DNA of 64,000 nucleotides from Gammaproteobacteria bacterium (GTDB lineage Bacteria > Pseudomonadota > Gammaproteobacteria > Pseudomonadales > Porticoccaceae), in NCBI GenBank assembly GCA_016191205.1, contig JACPPB010000026.1, positions 1 through 64,000 on the forward strand, in the 5' to 3' direction. The position numbers were made by a program, and so were the translations under genes. Below the pieces are notes generated by a model. The model saw nothing but the letters and a program-made list of their open reading frames with translations, had not been told where the DNA came from and ran no database searches. Below, in pieces: positions 20,053 to 29,116 of this stretch. How positions within the stretch are numbered: the first letter of the stretch is position 1; the number at the start of each line of letters is the position of its first letter.

Positions 20053-21384
20053 ATGACGCACGCAATCGCTCGCTGCGGCCGCGTTTTGACCGAAGTGAAC
20101 CGCCGTGGTGCGCACGCTCTCCTCGCTGCGGTCATCCTTTTGAGCGGTGCCGCCAGGGCCGAAGACGACGCTCCCGGGTCGCCCACTTTTGCACTGCATG
20201 GTTTCGGTACGCTGGGCGCCATCCACTCGGACCAGAACTACTCCGACGTGGTTTCCAGTGTCTATCTGCAACCCAACGGGGCCGGCGCCACCAGCGCCTG
20301 GAGCACGGGCGTGGGCAGCAAGGCCGGCGTGCAACTCGATGCCTTGTTCAGCCCGAGACTGTCGGCCGTCGTGCAAGTGCTGTCCCAGCACCGCTACGAC
20401 AATTCCTGGACCCCGACGATCGAGTGGGCGAACGTCAAATACCAGGTCACGCCCGAACTGAGTGTGAGGGTCGGCCGCACTGTCTCCTCGATATTCATGA
20501 CGTCCGACACCGCCAATGTGGGCTACGCCAACCTGTGGCTCCGCGCGCCCCAGGAAATCTACGGCATGGTCCCTTTCACCCATCAGGACGGCATTGACCT
20601 CGCCTGGAATATCAATATTGGCCCGGCGACAAACTCGGTTCAGGCCAGTTTCGGGAGCAACAAGTTCGACGTCATCGACGGTGACAAAATCAAGGTGGGT
20701 AAAATGTTCATTGCCAGCGACACTCTCGATTACGGAGTGCTGGCACTGCGTGTCGGCTATGTACACACCGACGTCACCTTTGACTCATCCGGCCTCGACG
20801 CCTTGCTCAAGGGTTTGTCCAACTTCGGCAATACCCTCACTCTGTCGGGGTTTCCCACGGAAGGAGACAGCGCAAGCACCCTCGCCAATGGCTACAACAT
20901 GGATCACACACCCATTGAAGCCTTCACCGCCGGCCTCCGCGCCGATCCGGGAAACTGGCGCTTGACCGCCGAATGGGCCCGGATATCCGATGCCGGGATT
21001 CTGCCCAAAACGACAGGCTGGTATATCACCAATGGTTATCAGCTGCGCACACTGACACCGTACATCACCATCGCCACACTGGATTCCAAAACCCCGGCGG
21101 AATCCGGAATCCCTCTCGCCGGCCTCCCCACGGGGCCGTTGTCGGGCGTGGGAGACGCGCTGAATCGCGGTCTGGGAGTGGTTCTGGATATGGCCGCTCC
21201 GTCCCAGAAGAGCCTGACCCTGGGTTTGCGTTGGGATCTGCTCGACAACGCCGCCCTCAAGTTCGAATACGAACACATTCGCCTCGACGATCTTTCCGGC
21301 GGACGTTTCGGCAATCTGCAACCGGGATTCAAGCCGGGAGGTGATGCGGATCTGTTCTCCATCGCCCTCGACTTCGTGTTTTGA
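20053..21384 (+). CDS. Outer-membrane beta-barrel porin-like protein
   Basis: Signal peptide; repeated amphipathic beta-strand pattern; C-terminal Phe ('SIALDFVF'). Confidence 0.75.
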   Translation: MTHAIARCGRVLTEVNRRGAHALLAAVILLSGAARAEDDAPGSPTFALHGFGTLGAIHSDQNYSDVVSSVYLQPNGAGATSAWSTGVGSKAGVQLDALFSPRLSAVVQVLSQHRYDNSWTPTIEWANVKYQVTPELSVRVGRTVSSIFMTSDTANVGYANLWLRAPQEIYGMVPFTHQDGIDLAWNINIGPATNSVQASFGSNKFDVIDGDKIKVGKMFIASDTLDYGVLALRVGYVHTDVTFDSSGLDALLKGLSNFGNTLTLSGFPTEGDSASTLANGYNMDHTPIEAFTAGLRADPGNWRLTAEWARISDAGILPKTTGWYITNGYQLRTLTPYITIATLDSKTPAESGIPLAGLPTGPLSGVGDALNRGLGVVLDMAAPSQKSLTLGLRWDLLDNAALKFEYEHIRLDDLSGGRFGNLQPGFKPGGDADLFSIALDFVF

Positions 21385-21392
21385 GCACACCG

Positions 21393-21833
21393 ATGACACA
21401 GGTCCCCATTTTGAACGCGCTCAGGGTCGCCGCACTCAGCACACTACTCGGCATTGCCGGCAGTCATGCCATGGCCGATGTCGTTGCGGTCGTATCCCCC
21501 AACAACCCTGCCACCACGATCAGCAAGCGTGAGGTTTCCAACATCTTTCTGGGCAAGACCAATCGCTTCCCCAACGGTGCACCTGCCGTCGCGATCGACC
21601 AGCGCGAGGGCTCGGCGCCGCGCGTGGAGTTTTACCTCAACGTCAGCAACATGCAGCCCGCGGAGATCAAGGCACATTGGTCCAAGATGATTTTTACCGG
21701 ACGGGGCCGGCCGCCCATGACGGTCGACGGCGACGAGCAGGTGAAGAAAGCGCTGGCCAGCCGACCCGACGGCATCGGGTATATCGACAGCGCCGCGGTG
21801 GATGACAGGGTCAAGGTACTGACCGTCGAGTAG
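21393..21833 (+). CDS. Small periplasmic phosphate-binding (PstS)-like protein
   Basis: Signal peptide; 'SKREVSNIFLGKTNRFPNGAPAVAIDQREGSAPRVEFYLNV...HWSKMIFTGRGRPP' typical of short PstS-like substrate-binding proteins; exact start (21381 or 21393) uncertain. Confidence 0.75.
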   Translation: MTQVPILNALRVAALSTLLGIAGSHAMADVVAVVSPNNPATTISKREVSNIFLGKTNRFPNGAPAVAIDQREGSAPRVEFYLNVSNMQPAEIKAHWSKMIFTGRGRPPMTVDGDEQVKKALASRPDGIGYIDSAAVDDRVKVLTVE

Positions 21834-21864
21834 GCCGCAATACCGTCATGTGGATGACTGATTC

Positions 21865-24159
21865 ATGCGCTTGAATGAAGGCTCGAAGAGGACGTTTCAC
21901 GCGCTGCGCCACTGGCTTGGCCGCGCCACGGAGCCACTGGTGCTGTTCCCCGGCCTCACGGTCCTGCTGCTGGCGGTGCTGTGGGTCGGCACAGCCAGTC
22001 TGATTCGCCTCGAATACGCCAATGCCCGGGCGACCGCCACAACCAGCACCCGCGAACTGAGCGAAACCTACGAGGCCCAGAGCGTGCGTGCCTTGCGGGA
22101 AATCGACCGCACACTGAAATTCGTTGCCTACGCCTATGAATCGGCGGGACTCGAATCCGTCCTGGTCGATCTCGGCGAAAAAACCCTGCTGCTCCCGAAC
22201 TTTCTGTTCACGGTAAGCATCGCCGACGCCGAGGGCGACATCCGCTCAAGCACGCACACCGGCGGGCGCGCGAACATCGCTGGCACGGATTACTTCGAGG
22301 CGCAACGCGGACAGTCTGTGTTTGCGGTCGGTGCCCCGCAACGGAACCCGGAATCACAGGACTGGATCCTCTTCTTCAGCCGGCGCCTCGAGCAGCGCGA
22401 CGGCAGCTTCGCCGGAGTGGTCGTCATATCCGTGGAGGCGTCCTACTTCGTCAGCGGATACGAGCCGGCGAAACTGGGTCAACACGGTTTTCTCGGTCTG
22501 CTCGGTACGGATGGCGTCTTTCGGGTGAGTCGCAGCGGCCACACCATGACCGCCGCTGCCGTGGTCGAGTACGAAAAAATCGTCCCCGAAGCCGACATCG
22601 ACCTGATCCCGGTTTCGCTCTCCGTCAACAGTTGGGATCAGGTGCAGCGTTACACGGCAGCGCGCGAACTCTACGAATTCCCGCTGGCCGTGATCGTCGG
22701 TTTGTCGGCGGACGAACAACTGCGCCCCGCCGCCGCAAGGGCGCGTAGCTATCTGCTGCGCAGCGGCGGCGCCAGTGTGGTGCTGATTGTCCTCATGGCC
22801 CTGCTCGGCCGTTTGAGTTGGCAGCTTCAGTTAACCCGGCAACGGGCCGCGGAGGAGCAGCTCGCGCACGCCAGGCGTATCGAATACATCGCCCATCACG
22901 ACAACCTGACCGACCTGCCCAACCGCAGCTTTTTCAGCCACATGCTGAACCAGGTGCTGGCGCTGGTCAAACGCTACGACCGCGAGTTGGCGGTGCTGTT
23001 TCTGGACCTGGACCACTTCAAGCTCATCAACGACACCCTCGGTCACGATGCCGGTGATGAACTCCTGAAGGAGGTAGCCCGCCGCCTGAAGGAAGCAGTA
23101 CGGGAAAGCGACGTCGTCGCCAGGTTGGGCGGCGACGAGTTCGTCGTGTTGCTACCGGAACAATGCGACAAAGACAGTCTTGAAATCGTCGCGCGCCGGG
23201 TACTGACTTCCGTCGGCAAGTCGTACGACTTGCATGGGCACGAGTTCCGGGTCACCGCCAGCATCGGCATCAGCCGCTATCCTCAGGATGCCGAAGACGA
23301 ACAGGGCCTGCTCCAGAATGCCGACCTTGCCATGTATCGCGCCAAGGCAAAAGGCAGAAACAAATTCCAGTTCTATGCCGAGGCCGAGGCCGAGGAAAAA
23401 CTTTCCCTGGAACGCCTGAACCTGGAATCCGCGCTGCGACAGGCCCTGGAGCGGCAGGAATTCATCCTCCACTACCAGGACCAGCGAGACCTGAACACTG
23501 GCCAGGTCACCGGAGTGGAAGCTTTGCTGCGCTGGCAACACCCGCAACTCGGCGTCATCCTGCCGATGCAGTTCCTTCCCCTGGCAGAAGAGAGCGGGCT
23601 CACCCTTCCGATCGGCAAATGGGTGATCGAGACCGCGTGCCGGGATTGCGCGGCCATGCAGACGGCGGACGGGCGGCGCTTGACCATGTCCATCAACCTG
23701 TCGGCCCGGCAATTTGCCGACGAGAACCTGACCCGCGACCTGGCGAGCATCCTCGACAAAACCGGTATCGAACCGGACCTTCTGGAGCTCGGCGTCGCGG
23801 AGAGCGTGCTGCTGACCGATGTCGACAAGGCAGTTTCGATACTGGGTGAAATCAGAGCCCTTGGCGTACGGGTTGCGATCGACAACTTCGGGGCCAGCTA
23901 CTCGTCCCTGTCGACCCTGAGCCGGTTCCGTTTCGACACGGTCAACATCGACGGCAGCGTCATTCGGGATTATGCGCATAGTCCGGAGGACAGAAAATTG
24001 ACCGAAGCGACCATTGCCATGGGCAAGAATCTGGCCTTCACCGTGGTGGCCGAAGGCGTGGAAACCGAGGAACAGGCGCAGTTCCTGCGCGACAGTGCCT
24101 GCGACAAGGCGCAGGGGTTTTATTTCGGGCATCCAGCACCGAGGAACAGGGATGGTTGA
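21865..24159 (+). CDS. Cache-GGDEF-EAL protein (diguanylate cyclase with degenerate EAL domain)
   Basis: N-terminal TM and dCache-like periplasmic region; 'RESDVVARLGGDEF' (intact A-site and RxxD I-site); EAL-domain signatures 'EALLRW', 'NLSARQF', 'DNFGASYSS', 'EGVE'. Confidence 0.9.
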   Translation: MRLNEGSKRTFHALRHWLGRATEPLVLFPGLTVLLLAVLWVGTASLIRLEYANARATATTSTRELSETYEAQSVRALREIDRTLKFVAYAYESAGLESVLVDLGEKTLLLPNFLFTVSIADAEGDIRSSTHTGGRANIAGTDYFEAQRGQSVFAVGAPQRNPESQDWILFFSRRLEQRDGSFAGVVVISVEASYFVSGYEPAKLGQHGFLGLLGTDGVFRVSRSGHTMTAAAVVEYEKIVPEADIDLIPVSLSVNSWDQVQRYTAARELYEFPLAVIVGLSADEQLRPAAARARSYLLRSGGASVVLIVLMALLGRLSWQLQLTRQRAAEEQLAHARRIEYIAHHDNLTDLPNRSFFSHMLNQVLALVKRYDRELAVLFLDLDHFKLINDTLGHDAGDELLKEVARRLKEAVRESDVVARLGGDEFVVLLPEQCDKDSLEIVARRVLTSVGKSYDLHGHEFRVTASIGISRYPQDAEDEQGLLQNADLAMYRAKAKGRNKFQFYAEAEAEEKLSLERLNLESALRQALERQEFILHYQDQRDLNTGQVTGVEALLRWQHPQLGVILPMQFLPLAEESGLTLPIGKWVIETACRDCAAMQTADGRRLTMSINLSARQFADENLTRDLASILDKTGIEPDLLELGVAESVLLTDVDKAVSILGEIRALGVRVAIDNFGASYSSLSTLSRFRFDTVNIDGSVIRDYAHSPEDRKLTEATIAMGKNLAFTVVAEGVETEEQAQFLRDSACDKAQGFYFGHPAPRNRDG

Positions 24160-24282
24160 TTCGTTGAACCGGTTGCGGAAAAACGTCTCAAGCACCGCCA
24201 ACTGCGCGGCGCGCGGCGGCCAAGACATCTCGTATAGACTGACGAGTGTCCGGGAACCGCGCACCAAGGCGGATAGCATCGC

Positions 24283-25380
24283 TCACCGGGGCGGCTCGAA
24301 ACTGACGCTTTTCACCAGCGCCCACACCCGCTGCCCGGCCGCCAGTCCGAGTGTCGCCACCGCTTCGCGGGTGATGCGGGCGCGCAGGTGTGCGCCGTCC
24401 TCCTCCGGTCCAAGGGCAAGCAGCACCTCGGCGTTGGAACCGGCGGAATCCTCGGCAATGCGCAGCACCGTCACGGCAAGCTGATTGCGGATACTGACAC
24501 CTTCGATGCGCTGCAAGGCAATCGCCACATCGCGGGCGCGCACCCGCAGACGCACGGGAGACCCGACAGCAACCTCGATCCGGGGCACCGCCATGCGCTG
24601 CCCCGCAACAGCAATTTCCGTCAGCGCATACTCGGGCACCTGCCCCATCACGCTCCCGTTGAGCACCACACCGGCATCAAAGTGGCCGGATATCGCCTCG
24701 GCTTCCGGCCGCTCCAGCACTTCATGGACTTCGCCGCGCGCAACGACGCGACCGTCGGCAAGGATCAGCACTCGGTCGGCGAGTTGGGCGACTTCCTCCA
24801 CGGCGTGAGAGACGTAGATGAGCGGGATCCCGAAGCGCGCCGGCAATTGGCGAATGTAGGGCAGCAGCTCCGCCTTGCGTTTCAGATCCAGCGCCGCCAG
24901 CGGCTCATCCAGCAACAGCAGGCGCGGATTGGCCAGCAACGCCCGGGCGATGGCCACGCGCTGGCGCTCGCCACCCGACAGGCCGCCGACGCGGCGGTCG
25001 AGCACCGGGGCCAGGTCAAGCGCCGCGACCACCTCGTCGAAACCTGGCGCATGCGCGCCCGGCCTAGCCCGGTCGAGCGCGTAGCGCAGATTGCCGGCCA
25101 CCTTGCGATGGGCGAAGAGGCGCGCGTCCTGGAACACATAACCGATCCCGCGCCGATAGGGCGGCAGATTCACACCGCGGGTACTGTCCAGCAACGCCTC
25201 GCCGTCGATAACGATGCGCGCCGACGCCGGGGTTTCCAGCCCGGCCAGCGCGCGCAACAGGGTGCTCTTGCCGCTGCCGGATACCCCCATCACGGCAGTG
25301 ACCCCGGCCAGGTCGATGGTCTCCGCGACGCTGAGCGCGAACCCCGGGTGACTCACCTCAAGGACGCATTCCAGCCTCAT
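24283..25380 (-). CDS. modC: Molybdate ABC transporter ATP-binding protein
   Basis: 'GVSGSGKSTLLRALAGLE', 'LSGGERQRVAIARALLANPRLLLLDEPLAALD', C-terminal TOBE-like domain; gene context. Confidence 0.92.
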   Translation of the reverse strand: MRLECVLEVSHPGFALSVAETIDLAGVTAVMGVSGSGKSTLLRALAGLETPASARIVIDGEALLDSTRGVNLPPYRRGIGYVFQDARLFAHRKVAGNLRYALDRARPGAHAPGFDEVVAALDLAPVLDRRVGGLSGGERQRVAIARALLANPRLLLLDEPLAALDLKRKAELLPYIRQLPARFGIPLIYVSHAVEEVAQLADRVLILADGRVVARGEVHEVLERPEAEAISGHFDAGVVLNGSVMGQVPEYALTEIAVAGQRMAVPRIEVAVGSPVRLRVRARDVAIALQRIEGVSIRNQLAVTVLRIAEDSAGSNAEVLLALGPEEDGAHLRARITREAVATLGLAAGQRVWALVKSVSFEPPR

Positions 25381-25753
25381 GTGGCGTGTATCGGGAAGCG
25401 GCGGTTCAGCACATAGATCAGCGCCGGCACGACGAAGGAGAACACCAGCAGCCCCCCGGAGAGCAGATGCGCCTGGGCGAACTGGAGCGTCTCCACCTGC
25501 TCGTAGATGGCGATCGAGATCACCCGGGTGCGGCCCGGGATGTTGCCGCCCACCATCAGCACCACGCCGAACTCGCCGAGCGTATGCGCGAAACCCAGCA
25601 CGCTGGCGGTGATGTAGCCGCGCAGGGCCAGCGGGCTGGCGACACTGAAAAACGCATCCAGCGCAGTGGCGTGCCGACCAGCAGCAGCAGTCCCACCGCT
25701 ACGGTGGCCAGATGCAGCGTGAGCCAGACCGGGCCGAGATCGAGATCGTTCAT
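25377..25753 (-). pseudogene. modB: Molybdate ABC transporter permease with internal deletion and frameshift
   Basis: N-terminus 'MNDLDLGPVWLTLHLATVAVGLLLLVGTPL' in one frame; C-terminus 'ATALDAFFSVASPLALRGYITASVLGFAHTLGEFGVVLMVGGNIPGRTRVISIAIYEQVETLQFAQAHLLSGGLLVFSFVVPALIYVLNRR' in another; the central ~95-120 codons of ModB are absent. Confidence 0.85.
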
Positions 25754-25757
25754 GGCG

Positions 25758-26501
25758 TCAGGGCAGCCCGTAGCCGAGTTCCGCCATCACGGCGCGAGCC
25801 GGCGGGCTCTTGAGGTAGTCGAGAAACGCCTGCGCCGCCGGGTTGGCGCGGGCGCGGGTGATCAGGATGGCGTCCTGCTTCAGCGGCGGGTACAGATCCT
25901 CCGGCACCGCCCAGTGGCTGCCGGGTTTGGGACCGGTGATGACGGACGACAACGCAACGAAGCCGGCTTCAGCCGCACCGCTCGCCACCATCGCGTAGAC
26001 CTGCCCGATATCCTCGCCACGCACGATCCTGTCCTGCACGGCCGCCCGCAAACCGAGTTTTTCCAGTACCTGCTGCGCCGCCGCGCCGTAAGGCGCCACC
26101 GCCGGATTGGCAATGGCCAGATGGCGGAAAGTGCCGGCGCGCAGGTAAGCGGCGCCATCCTCGCTGATCGCCTGCGGGTCCGGGCTCCACAGCGCCAGCC
26201 GCCCGATGGCGTAGGTAAAGCGCGAGGCCGGCACGCCGAGACCGCTGTTGGCCAGCAGCTCGGGACGCTCGACATCGGCGGACAGCAGCACGTCGAAGGG
26301 CGCACCCTGCTGAATTTGCTGCACCAGCTTGCCGGAAGACCCCGGCACCAGGGTGAGCCGGTGGCCGGTCGTTTGCTCAAAACCCGGTTCGATACGCGCC
26401 ATGGCGGCGGCGAAATTAACGGCGACCGCGGCCACGACCTCTTCGGCGCGGGTGTCAGCGATGCCGAGCAGCAATACGGCAGTCAGGACGAAGGCTCTCA
26501 T
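25758..26501 (-). CDS. modA: Molybdate ABC transporter substrate-binding protein
   Basis: 'AAVAVNFAAAMARIEPGFEQTTGHRLTLVPGSSGKLVQQIQQGAPFDVLLSADVERPELL'. Confidence 0.92.
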   Translation of the reverse strand: MRAFVLTAVLLLGIADTRAEEVVAAVAVNFAAAMARIEPGFEQTTGHRLTLVPGSSGKLVQQIQQGAPFDVLLSADVERPELLANSGLGVPASRFTYAIGRLALWSPDPQAISEDGAAYLRAGTFRHLAIANPAVAPYGAAAQQVLEKLGLRAAVQDRIVRGEDIGQVYAMVASGAAEAGFVALSSVITGPKPGSHWAVPEDLYPPLKQDAILITRARANPAAQAFLDYLKSPPARAVMAELGYGLP

Positions 26502-27304
26502 GCGTTGACCCCCAGGATCACGCTGCCGGCCTTGAACACCGCGCAGGCGGGCCCGCCCTTGCTGAGTTGCAGGTTGTCGAGGCTGTCATTGGTGATGATG
26601 GCGCTGACCGCGGTGCCGCCAGTCAGATCGATCACCACATCGGCATTGACGCTGCCGCGGGTGATGCGCGACACCGTGCCGCACAGCCGGTTGCGGGCCG
26701 ACAACTTGATGCCCGGGTCGAGCGTGGTCAGCAGCACCGAGGGCGCCTTCACCAGCGCCCAGACCTCGCTGCCCGGCACGAGCTGCAATTCCGACAGACT
26801 TTCCATGGTGATCATGGCGACCAGGCGATCGTGGTCGTTCAGGGTGACGGTCACTTCGGCGTTCACCGAACCGACGCGGATGCCGGTCACGGTGCCGAAA
26901 AACTGGTTGCGGGCGCTGGTTTTCACGGCCAATCTCCTGATGAGTTGATAGGTGTCTGCCTGTTCGAGCTGTTCCTGCAGGCCGATCAGGAAGCGGCGCT
27001 GGTGTTCGTGAACCACCCGGTGGGTGAGCACCAGCCGCTCACCGGCCGGCGTCAATCGGGTGCCGCCGCCGGCGCTGCCGCCGCTTTGCGTCACCACCAA
27101 GGCTTCACCGGCCAGGTTGCGCAGGGCATCGACCGCGTTCCAGGCGGCGCGGTAGCTCATGCCCATGGCCTTGGCCGCCTGGCTGATGGAGCCGGTGGTG
27201 CCGATCAGCTCCAGCAGCCGGATGCGGCGATCCTCCAGTTGTCCTCCGCCATCGGGACCGAGCTCGACCTTGCCCTTGATCTGCCAGCGCGTCTGCGGGG
27301 ACAT
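26498..27304 (-). CDS. modE: Molybdate-responsive transcriptional regulator ModE
   Basis: N-terminal wHTH 'RRIRLLELIGTTGSISQAAKAMGMSYRAAWNAVDAL' plus two TOBE/MOP domains; SD AGGAGG before ATG 27304. Confidence 0.93.
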   Translation of the reverse strand: MSPQTRWQIKGKVELGPDGGGQLEDRRIRLLELIGTTGSISQAAKAMGMSYRAAWNAVDALRNLAGEALVVTQSGGSAGGGTRLTPAGERLVLTHRVVHEHQRRFLIGLQEQLEQADTYQLIRRLAVKTSARNQFFGTVTGIRVGSVNAEVTVTLNDHDRLVAMITMESLSELQLVPGSEVWALVKAPSVLLTTLDPGIKLSARNRLCGTVSRITRGSVNADVVIDLTGGTAVSAIITNDSLDNLQLSKGGPACAVFKAGSVILGVNA

Positions 27305-27319
27305 GTACTCCCTCCTCAT

Positions 27320-27345
27320 GCGTTATGAATAGCGGTGCATAACGC
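27320..27345. promoter_or_regulatory. Candidate ModE box upstream of modE and the divergent NifZ-like ORF
   Basis: Inverted repeat GCGTTATG-N10-CATAACGC, resembling CGnTAT...ATAnCG ModE operators. Confidence 0.65.
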
Positions 27346-27411
27346 TAGTCGAATTAACCCTCGATAACAATCACGCAAGAACGAAGCCAAACTGGATGGC
27401 AGCGCTTCGGC

Positions 27412-27741
27412 GTGGAAAATAATAGCAAAATCAATCTATTGGAGATTCAGCCCGGAACCCCGGCGGCGAAACAGACGCCCAGAACGTCGGGAACCCTACA
27501 ACCGGGGTGTCGTCATGACGCCCGGGCGATCCACAACGACGGCAGCCTGCCGGACCATGACGCAGAGGCCCTGCTGGTTCCCGCCGGCGGCCGCGGGGTC
27601 ATCGTGAATATCGGCCACCTCGAGCAGGACCCAAGGCAGGTTCTGTACCTGGTGCGCTTCGAAGGCGAGGACGGGGTGTTGGGACCGCCGGTGGGCTGCT
27701 GGCCGCAGGATCTGCACAGTGCGCCGCCCGCTGCGTCCTAA
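27412..27741 (+). CDS. NifZ-like domain protein
   Basis: 'AIHNDGSLPDHDAEALLVPAGGRGVIVNIGHLEQDPRQVLYLVRFEGEDGVLGPPVGCWPQDL' resembles the NifZ pattern (NDGT..G..L..G..G.V...G...Q....Y.V.F...VGC...EL); GTG start. Confidence 0.6.
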   Translation: MENNSKINLLEIQPGTPAAKQTPRTSGTLQPGCRHDARAIHNDGSLPDHDAEALLVPAGGRGVIVNIGHLEQDPRQVLYLVRFEGEDGVLGPPVGCWPQDLHSAPPAAS

Positions 27742-27948
27742 GCGTGGAGCCGGGGCGTTTCTCGCTCTCATCCGACCATATGGCACCAAGTATTGCCCCC
27801 TAGCCAGGCGCGGCCGGCGTTCGCCTCCGGCCGCTGCATCCGGTCAAGTAAAGTGCGTTGGTACGCCTGATCTGGTGCGACGCCATGGGCAACCGGGCAG
27901 TTTTGACCGGTTGCCGCAAGTGTTGCGTCCCCCAGCCGCACGACTGCT

Positions 27949-29031
27949 TCATTGGCCGTGGCGGGACGTCTCCTCTGTGGCAGCGGCAGGACGCGGCTGG
28001 CTCGGATCGAAGGCCCTGAACGACGGGTTGTCGTACTTGCCGTAGGGTTTTTTTAACGATTCGCTCATGTAGAAATCCGGATCGTATGCGATGTCCTTCC
28101 ACATATAAAAATCGGGCTTCTCGATACCTTCATATTCGACCGTCAACATCGCCCCGCCGCCTTCTTTGCCAGCCGAGGTGGTGTGTTCCTCGATGTGATC
28201 GTGTGCCATCCAAATACCGGGATTGTTCATCTTAATGATGAGGTCGTAGCGCTCGCCTGGCTGCAATGCAATCACATCCACCATATAGGGCGCCGGAACC
28301 GGAAGGCCGTCCTTGTGCGTCACCATTGCGTCGTGTCCATGCGGGTGGAAAGCCACCGGCGAGGTCGGCGCGTACAGGCGCAGACGCAGCACGTCGCCCT
28401 CCTTCACGCGTATGGGCTGGTTGCCCGGGTGCGCCTTTCCGTTGATGGAAAAATAGTCCAGCACCCGATGCGGGACGCCGTTCTTGCCGTATTCCTTCGC
28501 GACCGACGAGTCCCAGCCGGAGAACATCAGTATCGCATCCTTGGTAACCTGCTTTTCCAGCTCGGTCGGTTTCTTCGGATCAACGATCATCGGCCCCCAC
28601 ATCCCGCGCAAATCGATGTGCTCGGCCGTGTTCACATGGCAGTGATACCAGAGGCTGCCGGGCTTGTCGGCGACGAAGCGATAGATAAAACTGTCACCCG
28701 GCTCGATCGCCTGCTGCGAGACGCCCGGCACACCGTCCATTTTCCAAGTATGCGTCTGATAGGTGCCATGGAAATGGATGGTGTGACTTATCGTGGTGTT
28801 GTTCTGCACGTTCACCTCGACGTTGTCGCCTTCCTGCACGTGAATCAACGGTCCGGGTACCTGCCCGTCGTAGGCCCACACCTTGGTGGTAAGGCCCGGC
28901 GCCACTTCAAGGTCGTATTCCTCGATCGTCATGTCGAATTTGCGCAACTCCGCCCGGGCGCTGAGCGTGAAACCCAGAAACCAGAGGAGGATCAATACAG
29001 CTCGTATAGTCATCATGATATTCCACTCCAC
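27949..29031 (-). CDS. Two-domain multicopper oxidase (blue copper oxidase, NcgA-like)
   Basis: 'HTIHFHGTYQTHTWKMDG', 'LWYHCHVNTAEHIDLRGMWGPMIV' (type-1 Cu in domain 1), 'AFHPHGHDAMV', 'WMAHDHIEEHTTSAG' (Cys replaced by Asp in domain 2). Confidence 0.88.
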   Translation of the reverse strand: MEWNIMMTIRAVLILLWFLGFTLSARAELRKFDMTIEEYDLEVAPGLTTKVWAYDGQVPGPLIHVQEGDNVEVNVQNNTTISHTIHFHGTYQTHTWKMDGVPGVSQQAIEPGDSFIYRFVADKPGSLWYHCHVNTAEHIDLRGMWGPMIVDPKKPTELEKQVTKDAILMFSGWDSSVAKEYGKNGVPHRVLDYFSINGKAHPGNQPIRVKEGDVLRLRLYAPTSPVAFHPHGHDAMVTHKDGLPVPAPYMVDVIALQPGERYDLIIKMNNPGIWMAHDHIEEHTTSAGKEGGGAMLTVEYEGIEKPDFYMWKDIAYDPDFYMSESLKKPYGKYDNPSFRAFDPSQPRPAAATEETSRHGQ

Positions 29032-29116
29032 GGGGAGAAATTAGAAACTGGTTCTGCGTCATTTCCCGATTCCAGGGAGAACCAAGGATGCACCCTCGTT
29101 CCCCCGCATCGATCCG

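Noticed and set aside
25377-25753. Two small separate genes (25377-25601 and 25556-25753)
   Set aside because: They are the N- and C-terminal pieces of one ModB with a deletion/frameshift, not independent genes
27412-27741. Evidence of a nitrogen-fixation island
   Set aside because: Only a NifZ-like domain is present; no nifHDKENB genes in the window
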